From positions 219,205,723 to 219,233,389 of the forward strand of contig JBOZIK010000001.1 in the NCBI GenBank assembly GCA_051453625.1: DNA of 27,667 nucleotides. Direction: 5' to 3'. Every line of letters begins with the position of its first letter. Position 1 is the stretch's first letter. Under the pieces are notes generated by a model that worked only from the letters and a program-made list of their open reading frames with translations, was not told where the DNA came from and searched no databases. Below are positions 8,955 through 18,370 of this stretch, in pieces. The position numbers were made by a program, and so were the translations under genes. Source of the stretch: Welwitschia mirabilis (lineage: Eukaryota; Gnetophyta; Gnetopsida; Welwitschiales).

Positions 8955-10402
8955 TAAAACTTTTCAAAATGTCTTCATTTTGTATCATAAGGCTTAATAT
9001 TTTTGCAAAGCTTAATAGGCATTTCGTGAGAGGAAGTTTTCTCAAAATTTTAATATTTTACAATTAAGAAATGTTTGTTATCAATGTCAAAAGAGATATT
9101 GCTAGATTATGTATTACCAATTGATGTCAAACTAATGTTTTCTGTGAAGCAAATTTTGTGCAAAAAATATTAATCACTTGTAGATTAGAAGCTGAAGCAA
9201 TAAATGTTACATTTTAATCACTAAAGCCTATTAAGTTTAATTATCCTCTTGACGAGTTAACTAGATTTTTAAGGAATTAACTATACCTGAAGCATACTCT
9301 TAGAATTGAACTGAATTCAAAGGGTTCGACTAGACTTATGAGGGATCAACCAAAATTGTGAACCTGAGAACTAGTACTCTTAAATAGATTGTCAAGGGAT
9401 TGACTAGACCTATAAGGGGTCGACTGGATCTCAACATTATGCACCTAATATCCTGAGCCGATTGTTAAGGGGTTAACTAGACACATGAGGGGTCGATCAG
9501 ATGAAGAAAACTAGAATAGATTTTTATTAGGACAAGTGAGTGACCAAATAGATATGCGGGCGACTAGATGAGTGGTCGACTAGACCTAAGGGGTCGATCA
9601 AACATGGAGCCATAAGAAATTGGGGCAATCAAAAAGTTCACTTAGGTGACTTGTTTAAGTCATAACACTAGAAAGGATTGACCAAACGTTTAAGGAGTCA
9701 ACTGGACGGAAAGGAAATAAAAATTTTATATCCATTATGTATCTGTTACATGGTCATTTCTAGCCGTTAGAAGTGAATTTTTAATTGTAGTAATCCTAAA
9801 AGCCTTCTATTGTAAATATTCAAGAGAGAAATCACTAAAAGAACTATTTGATCTTTGGCTGAACCATTGAAAATTGTGATTTATTATTATACTAACTTGA
9901 CATTGTATTCTTGACCAAGGACGAGCCAACATCTGTTGTATCTTTGGATTCAAGGTCAGATCTTGTACTTCATTGTTGTAGTTCATATATTTTATAGGAA
10001 AAGAGCTCCATTACAATCATTTGAGTGATATCAGTGCATTAGGGCATTTTACCATCATTACAATTCCATTAAAAAGGTTGAGACTTAGCCTGCAAAACTC
10101 CATGTGTAAAGGTTACAGGTGAATTTACAATACCTAAAAGAGTTAACAAAGATCTAGATCAAGCTTGGTAATAAGTTGATCATCGATAGTGGAGTAGAGG
10201 TTTTTCAAACCACTATAAAACTTGTATGCATCTAATTGGTATTTTTATGCTTTTTGTTATTTTCATTTTTCTGAATACTTTTAGCTTTTCTTTTTATACA
10301 TGAGTTTTTAGTGATCTATTTCAAGAAAGTTTCTATTATAAGTTTATTTGAATATTTTTAAATAACCTATTCACCCCACCTTTAGGGTTCTTGATCCCCA
10401 CA
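8955..10402 (+). mobile_element. Copy C: post-pol spacer and near-complete 3' LTR of a SIRE/Maximus-like copia element
   Basis: Spacer runs 8955-9099 with a purine tract before the LTR start TGCTAG at 9100-9105. The U3 is a run of degenerate GGTCGACTAGACC blocks. A TATA-like TTGTAAATATTCAAGAG lies at about 9810. The closing AACCTATTCACCCCACC...CCCCACA at about 10366-10402 resembles the usual LTR end of this lineage. Length is about 1.3 kb, in the usual range. No tRNA primer-binding site follows, and a purine tract precedes it, so this is a 3' LTR. No gag or pol is present in the window for this element. Confidence 0.65.
9300..9605 (+). repeat. Degenerate GGGGTCGACTAGACC motif array in the copy C U3
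   Basis: Variants such as GGTTCGACTAGAC, GGGGTCGACTGGATC, GGGGTTAACTAGAC, GGGGTCGATCAGATG, GTGGTCGACTAGACC and GGGGTCGATCAAAC recur every 20-60 bases, and similar blocks occur in copy A. They keep CpG in otherwise CpG-poor DNA. A regulatory role in the U3 is inference. Confidence 0.6.
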
Positions 10403-11690
10403 AAAATTGTAATAAGATAGCCATAGGAAAACCTATCAGTAGATAAAATATTTTAGGAGTAGTTCCTTCTTTCTTGTTTAGCATTGGTATCTTGCTTATA
10501 ATCTAATATTTTGGTGATGACATTTTTCATAACAAGAATTTTATAAAATACCTTTACCTCATAATCATTGTCCCCTTTTTAACTATTTTTTAATCTTCGT
10601 GTTTGTTTTAAAAGTAAATAATTTTTAAGGAAGGACTAAATACAAACTAAGTTAATTTATTATTAAAATACTAATATAATGAACCAAAAGAATTTTAAAC
10701 AAGATCAAAATATTATTTAATATTGCTTTAAAAATACATATACTTTTTGCTAAGATGTTGAAGAAAATTTTAATTAATTTATTAAAATAAATTATTCTAA
10801 GACATTTATAATACTTACTTTAAAACAAATTTTAAAGTTTAAAATGTTGAACAGAATATGTCTATCTTCATTGTGAGCTCTTACTTATGTTAACCAATAA
10901 TTTATGAAATTAAAAATACCTAAAAAGTATTTTGTTATATTATGCTCCTTTGATAGACGAAATGCTAAGTAAGAGTGTTGAATAAGAGGCCTTGATTATC
11001 TTGATGGACGATCACAAGTTCATGCTTTTGTGTTAGTTAGGAATTAATATTTAGAAATATTTATCTATGTAACAAATCATGTGATTCAAGATAAAATCAA
11101 CAGTGAGACACAACAAGCCATGAGTTACATCTAACCCTAATACATTCTTAACAGTTGAAATGAAACCCTTAATTTTATTTACATACCACAAATCGAAGAA
11201 GCACATATTATATCTAAGTTTGATTAAAAAAATCTTTAACTGCGTCAAGGGCAAAAGTTTTAAAAGTAAATGGCACCATTCAAATATATTTTAAATAATA
11301 TGATAAAAGAAATGCAACCTTTTCCTAAGTGGAGACATTTACAAACAAGCAATGTGCCATACCAAAAGCAAATTGGCAAGAAGACATAGTTTAACAAATC
11401 CTGAAAAGGATGGAAAGAAGGCAAGTCATGAAGAAGGCTTGTTTGTGGCCCATAGAATCTTTGCATAGCAAACCCAATTCCCTAGAAGATGAGTTGCTTT
11501 TGGAAAGGTAGACTGCAACAACTCTACCCAAAGTAGTAAAAAGAGAGACATGAAAAGGAAACTTGAAGAAAAAGAGAAAAAGACCTTCCCTTCATTCATT
11601 TCTTCCAAATGAAATCCAGAGGGGTTTGGAATGGGTGTTTAAAGAACCCCTTCATTCTTTGCAATCAAAGGTGAAGTGGGGGCTGCTTAT
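10403..11690. other. Intergenic DNA between the copia LTR and the HD-Zip gene's upstream region
   Basis: 10403-11040 is very AT-rich with nothing recognisable. From about 11.26 kb GC rises. Minus-strand frames of 60-68 codons at 11051-11608 lack any family motif and look like chance. Confidence 0.5.
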
Positions 11691-12093
11691 TAATGAGCAA
11701 GATGTTAGATGACATAAGTTTCCACAATTTAAACTGCCACCCAATTGCTATTCCCAAAATTCCATTTATGAAAACTTTGCTTTTAAAGAGAATTCACACA
11801 ACCCTAGACAAGAATCAGAAAACCCTCAATCCCAAGACAAAAAAGGCTCCTCATCTTCACACAACCCACAACAGATTCCCTTATCCAAATTTCCTTGACA
11901 TGACACTTGACACCTGCCTTCTCACAGACACAATCAGATTGTCATTCACCCATGGGATTACATTGGGGATTTTCCAGTTTAGTCACCCAGTTTTAACCAC
12001 CTAAATCTCCTCAGGGTTGCAATTAAACCTTGGTCTGCTCCGACGGCCAAGATCAATTTCTAGTGAGGCCACAAGGATCCAACGGCCTAGGTC

Positions 12094-12128
12094 GGGCCCA
12101 TGTTGCAGGACACCCATCCAGTGGCCCA
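12094..12128 (+). promoter_or_regulatory. Two GGCCCA (site II type) motifs
   Basis: GGGCCCA at 12094-12100 and TGGCCCA at 12122-12128 lie in the GC-rich upstream region. Site II-like GGCCCA elements are typical of plant promoters and are bound by TCP factors. Assignment to the HD-Zip gene is by position only. Confidence 0.35.
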
Positions 12129-12210
12129 GACCCTCCCTGAGGACCTGCATTTAATTGCAGAGCCCACTTTAGATAGCTGTGATGGGACAGTACCTTCCAT
12201 TCATGTATTT

Positions 12211-12217
12211 CTATAAG
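12211..12217 (+). promoter_or_regulatory. TATA-like box, candidate core promoter of the HD-Zip gene
   Basis: CTATAAG at 12211-12217 is followed by a pyrimidine-rich tract at 12286-12336 (TCTCCTTTTCTCC, TCTCTCCCTCTGC), as often seen near plant transcription starts. An alternative is TTATAAA at 12434-12440, which would drop the first upstream ORFs from the leader. Confidence 0.35.
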
Positions 12218-12266
12218 CTGTTATTAATTCGGGCTCCTGATATTCCTCCTTTATTTGATTAAAGAA

Positions 12267-12350
12267 ATGAATGAAAATAGTCCACTCTTCCGACCTGATC
12301 TCCTTTTCTCCACATATCTCTCCCTCTGCTCCTCAAGTGGGTGTGGGTGA
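12267..12350 (+). CDS. Candidate upstream ORF (27 codons) in the HD-Zip leader
   Basis: ATG at 12267 reads 27 codons to TGA at 12348-12350. A second ATG at 12271 opens an overlapping 29-codon frame ending at 12360. Another short frame follows at 12366-12419. If the transcript starts near 12245 unspliced, these would limit translation of the main ORF. Conserved uORFs are known in some HD-Zip I genes, but I cannot say that this one is conserved. Confidence 0.25.
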   Translation: MNENSPLFRPDLLFSTYLSLCSSSGCG

Positions 12351-12484
12351 TTTTATTTAATAATTATGGAGAGAATCTTGGGCTGGTGTTGGAAATATAC
12401 AAAAAGGGTTTATGCATAACTCTCAAGTAACTGTTATAAAGGGAACTGAAAAAAAGGAACTGCAGTAAAAAAGCTTGTGTATAT

Positions 12485-12583
12485 ATGGCTCTGTATATGC
12501 ATGACTGTGTCTGTTTTCAGAGCCAAACCCAGTGGATTGCAAATCCACTAGATTTATTGACGTGGGTTTGCTTCTGGAAATGA
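12485..12583 (+). CDS. Candidate upstream ORF (32 codons) nearest the HD-Zip start
   Basis: ATG at 12485 (second in-frame ATG at 12497) reads 32 codons to TGA at 12581-12583, ending 118 bases before the main ATG. It is Trp- and Cys-rich (ends LLTWVCFWK). It would vanish if a leader intron ends at the acceptor-like TTTTTTCAG at 12684-12692. Confidence 0.25.
   Translation: MALYMHDCVCFQSQTQWIANPLDLLTWVCFWK
12558..12565 (+). promoter_or_regulatory. ABRE-like element TGACGTGG
   Basis: TGACGTGG contains the ACGTGG core bound by bZIP factors of the ABA pathway. Several HD-Zip I genes are ABA- or drought-regulated, so the element is of interest, but it lies in the presumed leader and single matches are weak evidence. 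Confidence 0.3.
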
Positions 12584-12701
12584 TATTAAAGCTGGAGCAG
12601 TAATGGGTCCAATAGATGTATGACCTCTCAATGTAGCATTTGCTTCCCAGAGCCACTATTGCTTCTGCAAGTTGTAGAGCTGGTTTTTTCAGAGGACTGA
12701 A

Positions 12702-13712
12702 ATGGAGACACGGTTCTCTGGATCGTTGAATGAGCCTGCAGGTAAGTTAAGATATTGTTCTGGGACTTGTGGTTTTGTTAGATTTTTGGGCCTGAAAATC
12801 TCAGGAATATGATTCGTTTTGGTTCTGCTACACCTGGGTCTTGCAGGGTTAGGCTTAGATGTGGAGGATGAAGGCGATGAATGTAGGCAGAAGGGGTGCA
12901 AGAAAAAGAGGCTCAGTATCCACCAAGTGAGGTCCTTGGAAATGAATTTTGAGATTGAAAACAAACTTGAACCTGAAAGGAAGTTGCAGATTGCCCAAGA
13001 ACTTGGCCTCCAGCCAAGACAGGTGGCCATCTGGTTTCAGAACAGGAGAGCCAGGTGGAAGACCAAACAACTTGAGAAAGAATATGGTTTGCTTAAGCTT
13101 AATTACGATACCCTCAAATCCAAGTTTGATTCAGTGCAGAGAGATAACCAGAAGCTCACAGCTCAGGTCAGGTTGTTTTTGGGTTTTTTCTTCAATTTTC
13201 CCAACAGCTTTTGCTCAGGAGCTTAGGAATCTGGAATTTTTGTTTCATACAAGACTTGACATTTTTGTTTCATACAAGACTTGACATTCTTTTAACAATA
13301 TTGAATGCTCAAAAAAATTTATCGTTTCGTGAAACAGGTGGTGTCATTGAAAGAAAAACTGGAACAAACTCAAGAGCTGAAAAGATCTGAAAATGGTGGA
13401 AGTTCAAGAGGACTGCAACCCAAACAATTCAGTGTGAATGCTTTGGGTGAAGGGCACCTGGAGATGTATGAAAGTGAGGGAAGCAGTGGAATACTCACAG
13501 AGCAATATGAGATGAACACAAACATTAACAGCACAAGGTGTTACAGTGTTAAGCAGCAAGATTTGAGAATGGTTGATGCCACTGTCACTCTTCACAGTCA
13601 AGCCCAGGCTAACGAAGCCAATACCATTCACGAAGAGTCCTGCAACTTGGTCAATAATACTGTGGTAGACAATCCAGCTGCTCTCGCATTTCAATGGTGG
13701 GAATGGTCTTGA
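12702..13712 (+). CDS. Class I homeodomain-leucine zipper (HD-Zip I) transcription factor
   Basis: This is a nuclear DNA-binding protein; HD-Zip I dimers recognise CAAT-N-ATTG-type sites. Exons are 12702-12741, 12847-13166 and 13338-13712, with GT-AG introns of 105 and 171 bases; the product has 244 residues. An acidic stretch (18-25) precedes the homeodomain (about 29-88). Helix 3 reads [17 protein letters not shown], with Ala at homeodomain position 46 and Trp at 56, the class I combination. The zipper has heptad residues L89, L96, L103, V110, L117 and L124. Intron 2 falls inside it, and the exact heptad across the junction confirms the splice phase. The C-terminus ends in aromatic-acidic FQWWEWS, like the activation tails of some family members. 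The homeodomain most resembles the ATHB5/6/16 group, but both ends are short (those proteins have about 300 residues) and the tail recalls ATHB12, so subclade is open. The start follows an in-frame stop at 12675; a leader intron ending at 12692 could extend the N-terminus. Confidence 0.95.
13236..13285 (+). repeat. Perfect 25-bp tandem duplication in intron 2 of the HD-Zip gene
   Basis: A unit with core TTTCATACAAGACTTGAC occurs at 13236-13260 and 13261-13285 without a mismatch. It lies wholly within intron 2 and adds 25 bases to it. Perfect identity suggests a recent event. Confidence 0.9.
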
Positions 13713-13845
13713 GTGCTATTTTTCTTTCTTTGTAGACATCTGAGCACCCACAATCAGAATTCTTCACCTTTCACTTTCAGTTTTTTTTTTTTCTGAGACT
13801 TATTGCAAACATGATATTGCTTAGGAGTTTTCTTCAGATGCAAAT

Positions 13846-13851
13846 AATAAA
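13846..13851 (+). terminator. Poly(A) signal AATAAA of the HD-Zip gene
   Basis: AATAAA lies 134 bases after the TGA stop, in an AT-rich 3' region. A T-rich run (13781-13792) lies upstream. This is a plausible near-upstream element for cleavage at about 13865-13880. Confidence 0.5.
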
Positions 13852-13946
13852 ATTCTGAATACAGTGTTGAAGTGAGTTTTCACGTATTATGATTTACATC
13901 CAAACCTTATTCCATTCCTATGATCTGCTTTTCTGTTGCTCTAAAC

Positions 13947-14363
13947 CTAAAGCAAGGTACCATCAGTTTGAACATTTAAGTGACAGTCAGTTTCTTCGTC
14001 CGGCCTGTCATCCGAGCCTTGCTTAATGAATTCAAGAAACCCAAGTCTGCAGGTTGATGCAGTCTCCTTTGTAAAGATCTGCAAGCCATGAAATATTGAT
14101 TTCTCAAACATTAGATCTAAAGCCTGAGTGATCCCAGATGTCTGTATCTGCAGCTCAACTCCACTCTTTCCATTCTGGAGGTGGTTTCTCAAGGTTAATA
14201 ATCGGAAGGCCCACCAGTTTGAGTACGAATTGTGTTGTCATGGATCCAAAATGATACCAAATTGAACATGTAATTGGGTGAACTCCTCAAATTCCTTTAT
14301 ATTATCAACTGCGTATTGCAGATTTTGGATATCTGATGATTCTGATCTCTCAAATATATCAAT
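13947..14363 (-). pseudogene. Unrecognised coding-like frame, one in-frame stop
   Basis: On the minus strand one frame stays open from 14363 to a TAG at 13947-13949, apart from a single TGA at 14238-14240. The product looks protein-like, with segments such as IKEFEEFTQLHVQFGIILDP, SNWWAFRLLTLRNHL and ITQALDLMFEKSIFHGLQ, and it ends with an acidic SDDRPDEETD. I cannot name a family. Two further minus-strand frames upstream (14425-14706 and 14679-14918) are also open for 80-94 codons, which would fit a multi-exon gene running leftwards and convergent with the HD-Zip gene. The TGA may be TGG mutated, an intron or an assembly error. Against it, the plus strand overlapping 14390-14638 also looks coding, so at least one reading is chance. 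Confidence 0.35.
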
Positions 14364-14389
14364 TCAGTTCCAAATTGCAAGCCATTTTA

Positions 14390-14638
14390 AGAGCATAACG
14401 AAGAAGTTACGGATCCTGATCTTATTTACATCCGTTGGCAAATTTATCTTTCTGTTCCGTTTGCAGATGAAGGAAAAGAATCTCTTGTCGTAATAAGAAA
14501 TCCTGTCCAGATTTCAGTGGCTGCTTTCTTTCAAAAAAAACTTTTGAGTGGACAATTGAAGAAGGAATGCCTGCAAACAAAAGCCACAAGCCAGCTGATG
14601 AAGATTCGTCTGCAGAAGACAGAGAACCGCCACTGTGA
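14390..14638 (+). pseudogene. Unrecognised coding-like gene end, probably frameshifted at a run of eight A
   Basis: The plus frame from 14390 reads EEVTDPDLIYIRWQIYLSVP and then DEGKESLVVIRNPVQISV, with protein-like codon use. At the A run 14533-14540 a one-base shift gives a natural-looking hydrophilic tail (FEWTIEEGMPANKSHKPADE then DSSAEDREPPL) ending with TGA at 14636-14638. Without the shift the frame runs on to TAA at 14703-14705 with an unlikely sequence. An AATAAA lies at 14709-14714, well placed as a poly(A) signal. No start or upstream exon is clear between here and the HD-Zip gene. I do not recognise the family. It could be the last exon of a gene or a remnant. Confidence 0.4.
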
Positions 14639-14708
14639 AAAAAGCAGAATGGACCAACTGTGCTTGATTCATTGTTTATGGGCCGTAGATCTGTTTTGTC
14701 TGTAAACT

Positions 14709-14714
14709 AATAAA
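14709..14714 (+). terminator. AATAAA after the plus-strand coding-like remnant
   Basis: AATAAA lies 71 bases after the TGA at 14638, in the right position for a plant poly(A) signal. It is meaningful only if the plus-strand remnant is real. Confidence 0.25.
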
Positions 14715-14918
14715 CGAATCCAACAGTTGCTTATTCATAAGCGCAATCACAGTTTTAAATTTAAGTAAGTGGGCATTGATCTGCAGCAAATGACAAAGGA
14801 ACACAGCCGTAGCTACAGATTTTTTGTGGGTTGACGCATCCGCATCCAGAATTGGAAGCTGCAGTGTTATGGTTGTGGGATGGACACGTCCTGCTCTTTC
14901 GTATTCACTTATTTGTTT

Positions 14919-16540
14919 TTATTCGTTTTAGCCTTTTTATTTATTTTTGAGAATATTCCGAGACATTTTGGTTTTATCGTAGTTTAATGTTTTTGTCAAA
15001 GTTTAAAGTAAATTTTTTAATTCTATTTGTTGAATTTATGATGTTTTAATATTTTTGATGAAATGTCAAGTAAGTTTTCGTTCAAACCTTTAACAAATAT
15101 TATTTTTTACATTATGCGAAAAATTCTATATTTAAAGGCAATGCGTCATGGAGATTAAAAGTAATAGTCTTTTTAATTATGCTTATGATAATCCTTATTT
15201 ATATATAAACTTTTTAGTTAATTATATTTTAAATCTAGAAAAACCCTCTCTAAATTAAAATTAGCATTCCAATGTCTCTTTACTTAGATTTTTTTTTTTT
15301 TCGTTTAAAATATGGTTTGAAGGAAAGATGAAACGCTTGATCTCTTTATCTAGAATTTAGAAACTAGATTCTAATTAGTGTAAATATAAACTTCTTCATT
15401 TAATACATGATCATTTAACTAAAATAAATTTAATTAATTTTATAAATTTATTATTATTTGATTAAATAGATATGAACAATTCTTATCAACTTACATATTA
15501 CGTGCATTTCGCATGTCAACTTCCTTGCACTTTCTTAATAACATAATTTTAATCCATCCTTCTTTATGAATTCATTTTCTCACATTAGATAAAAGAATTT
15601 TATCTATCATAACTTGAAGATAGTCTCTCTTTATCAAAGTACTCCATAGTTATTATCATTTCCATGTTATTATACTAAAAATCATCTATACGTATTTAGA
15701 AAAAAAGCCAGAAAGGTTTGTTCAAGTTCATATTTAGCCACTGAATTTGTTTTTAGTCAACATGCTAGTAAATCTTTGTCAACAAGCCAAAGAAACTTAC
15801 CTTTCTATTCTAAATATTGAAAAAGGTAAGGATTTGTTAGACTTTAACACAAAAAATAAAAAATATTAGATAACAAATAATGTAAAAATAAGATCTAGTT
15901 AATCATAAACATTTAGGAACCCCTTTACAAAATGTGATTCCTATAAACAACCACAAAGACACTTTAATCTAAAACAAACTTATTTAAAGTATTTAATTTT
16001 TCAACCTTATCAGTTTTATCAAAAATTAAAGAGTAATTCTAATAATGAGTATTTTGGTTAATAATTTATTAGAATTATGTGAGTTATTTTAATGCATATT
16101 TTTATGAGACCAAGTTATTTTAAAAGACTAATAGATTTGAATAAAAATACATGATCATACTTAGAAAGACATTAAATGGGTTTAGAAAAAGTTTTACTTC
16201 TACTTTGATGAAGATGCTTCTTATCACATTCATTATGAAATTTGTGTGAAGCTATTCCACATTAAACAAAATTTATCTAATAATAATTGATTTACTTATG
16301 AGATGCTTAACTCCATTAATTATTTGGTTATGCTCTTGTTACCTTATTCATAAATATCTAGAAATAGATCTTTTGAGGATTTAAATCTTTATCATATGCT
16401 AGGCTTTATAGCTTAAATGAAAAATTCATATCCAAAAATATATATACATGAGTTATGATGAAATATAAAATACATACACATATATAGAAATATTAAATAA
16501 TAAACTAAAGCAAAAACTATTATTATTATGATTTTGCCAA
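14919..16540. other. AT-rich intergenic DNA
   Basis: GC content falls sharply after about 14.9 kb. All frames are short and broken. I see no repeat family or regulatory signal that I can name. Confidence 0.5.
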
Positions 16541-16544
16541 TGGG

Positions 16545-16700
16545 ATGGTAGTTCACATGGTGGAGTCATCATCCTTCATCTAGGATGTCATGGGTTTGAA
16601 CCTTTTGATGACTTGATGGATATACTATTAGGTCATAGGAATAGTTAAATCATTCATTCTAGTGATCGTTGTAGCTATACACTTGGGGATAGATATGGTT
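16545..16700 (+). mobile_element. tRNA-derived SINE-like element
   Basis: TAGTTCACATGGTGGAG at 16549-16565 resembles a Pol III A box, and GGTTTGAACC at 16593-16602 is a close B box. They are about 33 bases apart, as in tRNA genes and SINE heads. The following 90-100 bases are more GC-rich than the surroundings, with no intact cloverleaf. Exact ends are not resolved. It has a different sequence from the candidate at 6280. Confidence 0.5.
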
Positions 16701-17110
16701 ACAAAACATTTAAAGTTTGATATCCCCATTATTATAATTATTATTTTACTTTTTACGTTATTTCATTTATATTCTATGTTAAAGTACAAGTCTTACCATT
16801 ATACAAGACATACATATATAGGCATTAAATAATTTAAATATCAGAAATAACAAGATATGATACCTAAAGACTAAAACATTATTTATTGTAATTTTTAGTA
16901 AGACATGCTTATTACACTACAGTATGTTCTATGATTTTTATAAGGGTTTATTAGCTTAACATTTTACCTTGCATCACATCCACAATGGTCACCTACTTAG
17001 TCATCTCCTCAACATACATAACATCTATTATCTCATATTTATAAATAGAAATAATTAATACTCTTGAGCATACTATTTAATTCATGCAATCTCTTCTATA
17101 TTATAGATTA

Positions 17111-17353
17111 NNNNNNNNNNNNNNNNNNNNNNNNNNNNNNNNNNNNNNNNNNNNNNNNNNNNNNNNNNNNNNNNNNNNNNNNNNNNNNNNNNNNNNNNNN
17201 NNNNNNNNNNNNNNNNNNNNNNNNNNNNNNNNNNNNNNNNNNNNNNNNNNNNNNNNNNNNNNNNNNNNNNNNNNNNNNNNNNNNNNNNNNNNNNNNNNNN
17301 NNNNNNNNNNNNNNNNNNNNNNNNNNNNNNNNNNNNNNNNNNNNNNNNNNNNN
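17111..17353. other. N run, 243 bases
   Basis: Assembly gap in AT-rich intergenic DNA. Frames across it are artefacts. Confidence 0.95.
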
Positions 17354-18024
17354 AATTTAAAGAAAAGACATTATATGAAAGTTTTCAATTATGATTTTGT
17401 AGTTGTATATGACTAGTAAAGGTGCCTCAAGAAAGAGAAGCTTTAGGAGGCACTATAGTAACCATGCATGATTCATTTTAATTAATGCTTTAGAAGTTAC
17501 ATAAGTTAATTTAGCCTTAAGGGGAGCCTTATCTACTTGAATTTCAAGCTAAAAGTAAATAAATCATAAAATATTGGTTTTCCTATAAATAATCAAATGA
17601 TGAAAAGATGACCATTCTATGCTATGAAAAATTAAATTGCATCTGAATCTTCATAGAAATTTGAGATGAGTATTATCATTTGATAAAAAGCCAAATAATA
17701 CTAAACTTTCTAAAAGTTGACTATTTTGAAAGACTTTGCATGTCCAAATATAGGTCTTTTTGGGAAAAGAACATCACTAAAAAACATGAGTAAACATTTT
17801 AAATTTTTCACATTGAGGGCACATTAAGTTAAACATACCTTATCGATGAAGTTTATTACTAATAGGTAAACCTTTAAAAAAAGGTACCAAATAAAATTAT
17901 CAATTTTTGGGAGTGATAGCATTATGAATTCATCATCTAACAATGAATTTTATCTTATGTTTATCATGGAATTTCAGATGTGAAGAGATGATCTTGCACC
18001 TAGTTTAATTTTTGATGAAGTAAA

Positions 18025-18034
18025 NNNNNNNNNN
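18025..18034. other. N run, 10 bases
   Basis: Short assembly gap in intergenic DNA. Confidence 0.95.
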
Positions 18035-18045
18035 TATTTCTTATA

Positions 18046-18370
18046 ATAAATAACTTATCATTAAATGGTAAGATAGCAATAAAACTATTCTAATTACTAT
18101 TTCATATACAAATGACAAGTATGTGATAAGGAGTTAAAGTGGTTTTATGATGTAACGATAATAAGAATGCATTTAAAGCAGTTCAAATAACTTATCATCT
18201 TACAATAAAGAAAAATAATATCCTAGATTTATCACATAGCAATAACATATAAAAGAGATAACTTATCGCAAGGTGAGAATAAACATAATAAGATTTAGAT
18301 ATCCAATGTTATCTCATAGTTATAGTCAAAGACTCTTGAGATTTCAGTTATCACTAAATGCTAAATATTC
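18046..18370. repeat. Scattered ACTTATC/GATAAG-type motif cluster
   Basis: Variants of AACTTATCATTAAATGGTAAG recur: ACTTATCATTAAATGG, ACTTATCATCTTACA, ACTTATCGCAAGGTGAG and GTTATCACTAAATG. The first is a near-palindrome. This could be a decayed MITE or satellite; no terminal inverted repeats or target duplication could be defined. Confidence 0.3.

Larger units (their letters stand above)
16701..18040. other. AT-rich intergenic DNA with a 243-N run and a short hairpin
   Basis: No gene is seen. A 7-bp perfect inverted repeat, GTGCCTC (17422-17428) with GAGGCAC (17447-17453), could form a hairpin with an 18-base loop. It has no T tail and its function is unknown. Confidence 0.4.

Noticed and set aside
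7571-10402. CRISPR-like array because of the regular 54-bp repeats
   Set aside because: The repeats are contiguous LTR U3 units in a plant retroelement, without spacers or cas genes.
11928-11941. CAATCAGATTG palindrome as an HD-Zip binding site
   Set aside because: The half-sites are two bases too far apart for CAAT-N-ATTG.
11693-12004. Plus-strand frame of 103 codons upstream of the HD-Zip gene
   Set aside because: No family motif, low-complexity composition, and it lies in the presumed promoter region. Possibly chance in a GC-richer stretch.
13167-13171. Alternative intron 2 donor five bases downstream (GTCAG then GTTG)
   Set aside because: It would shift the frame and break the exact zipper heptad spacing that the donor at 13167 gives.
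12689-13694. Minus-strand and shifted frames over the HD-Zip exons
   Set aside because: Shadows of the plus-strand coding exons.
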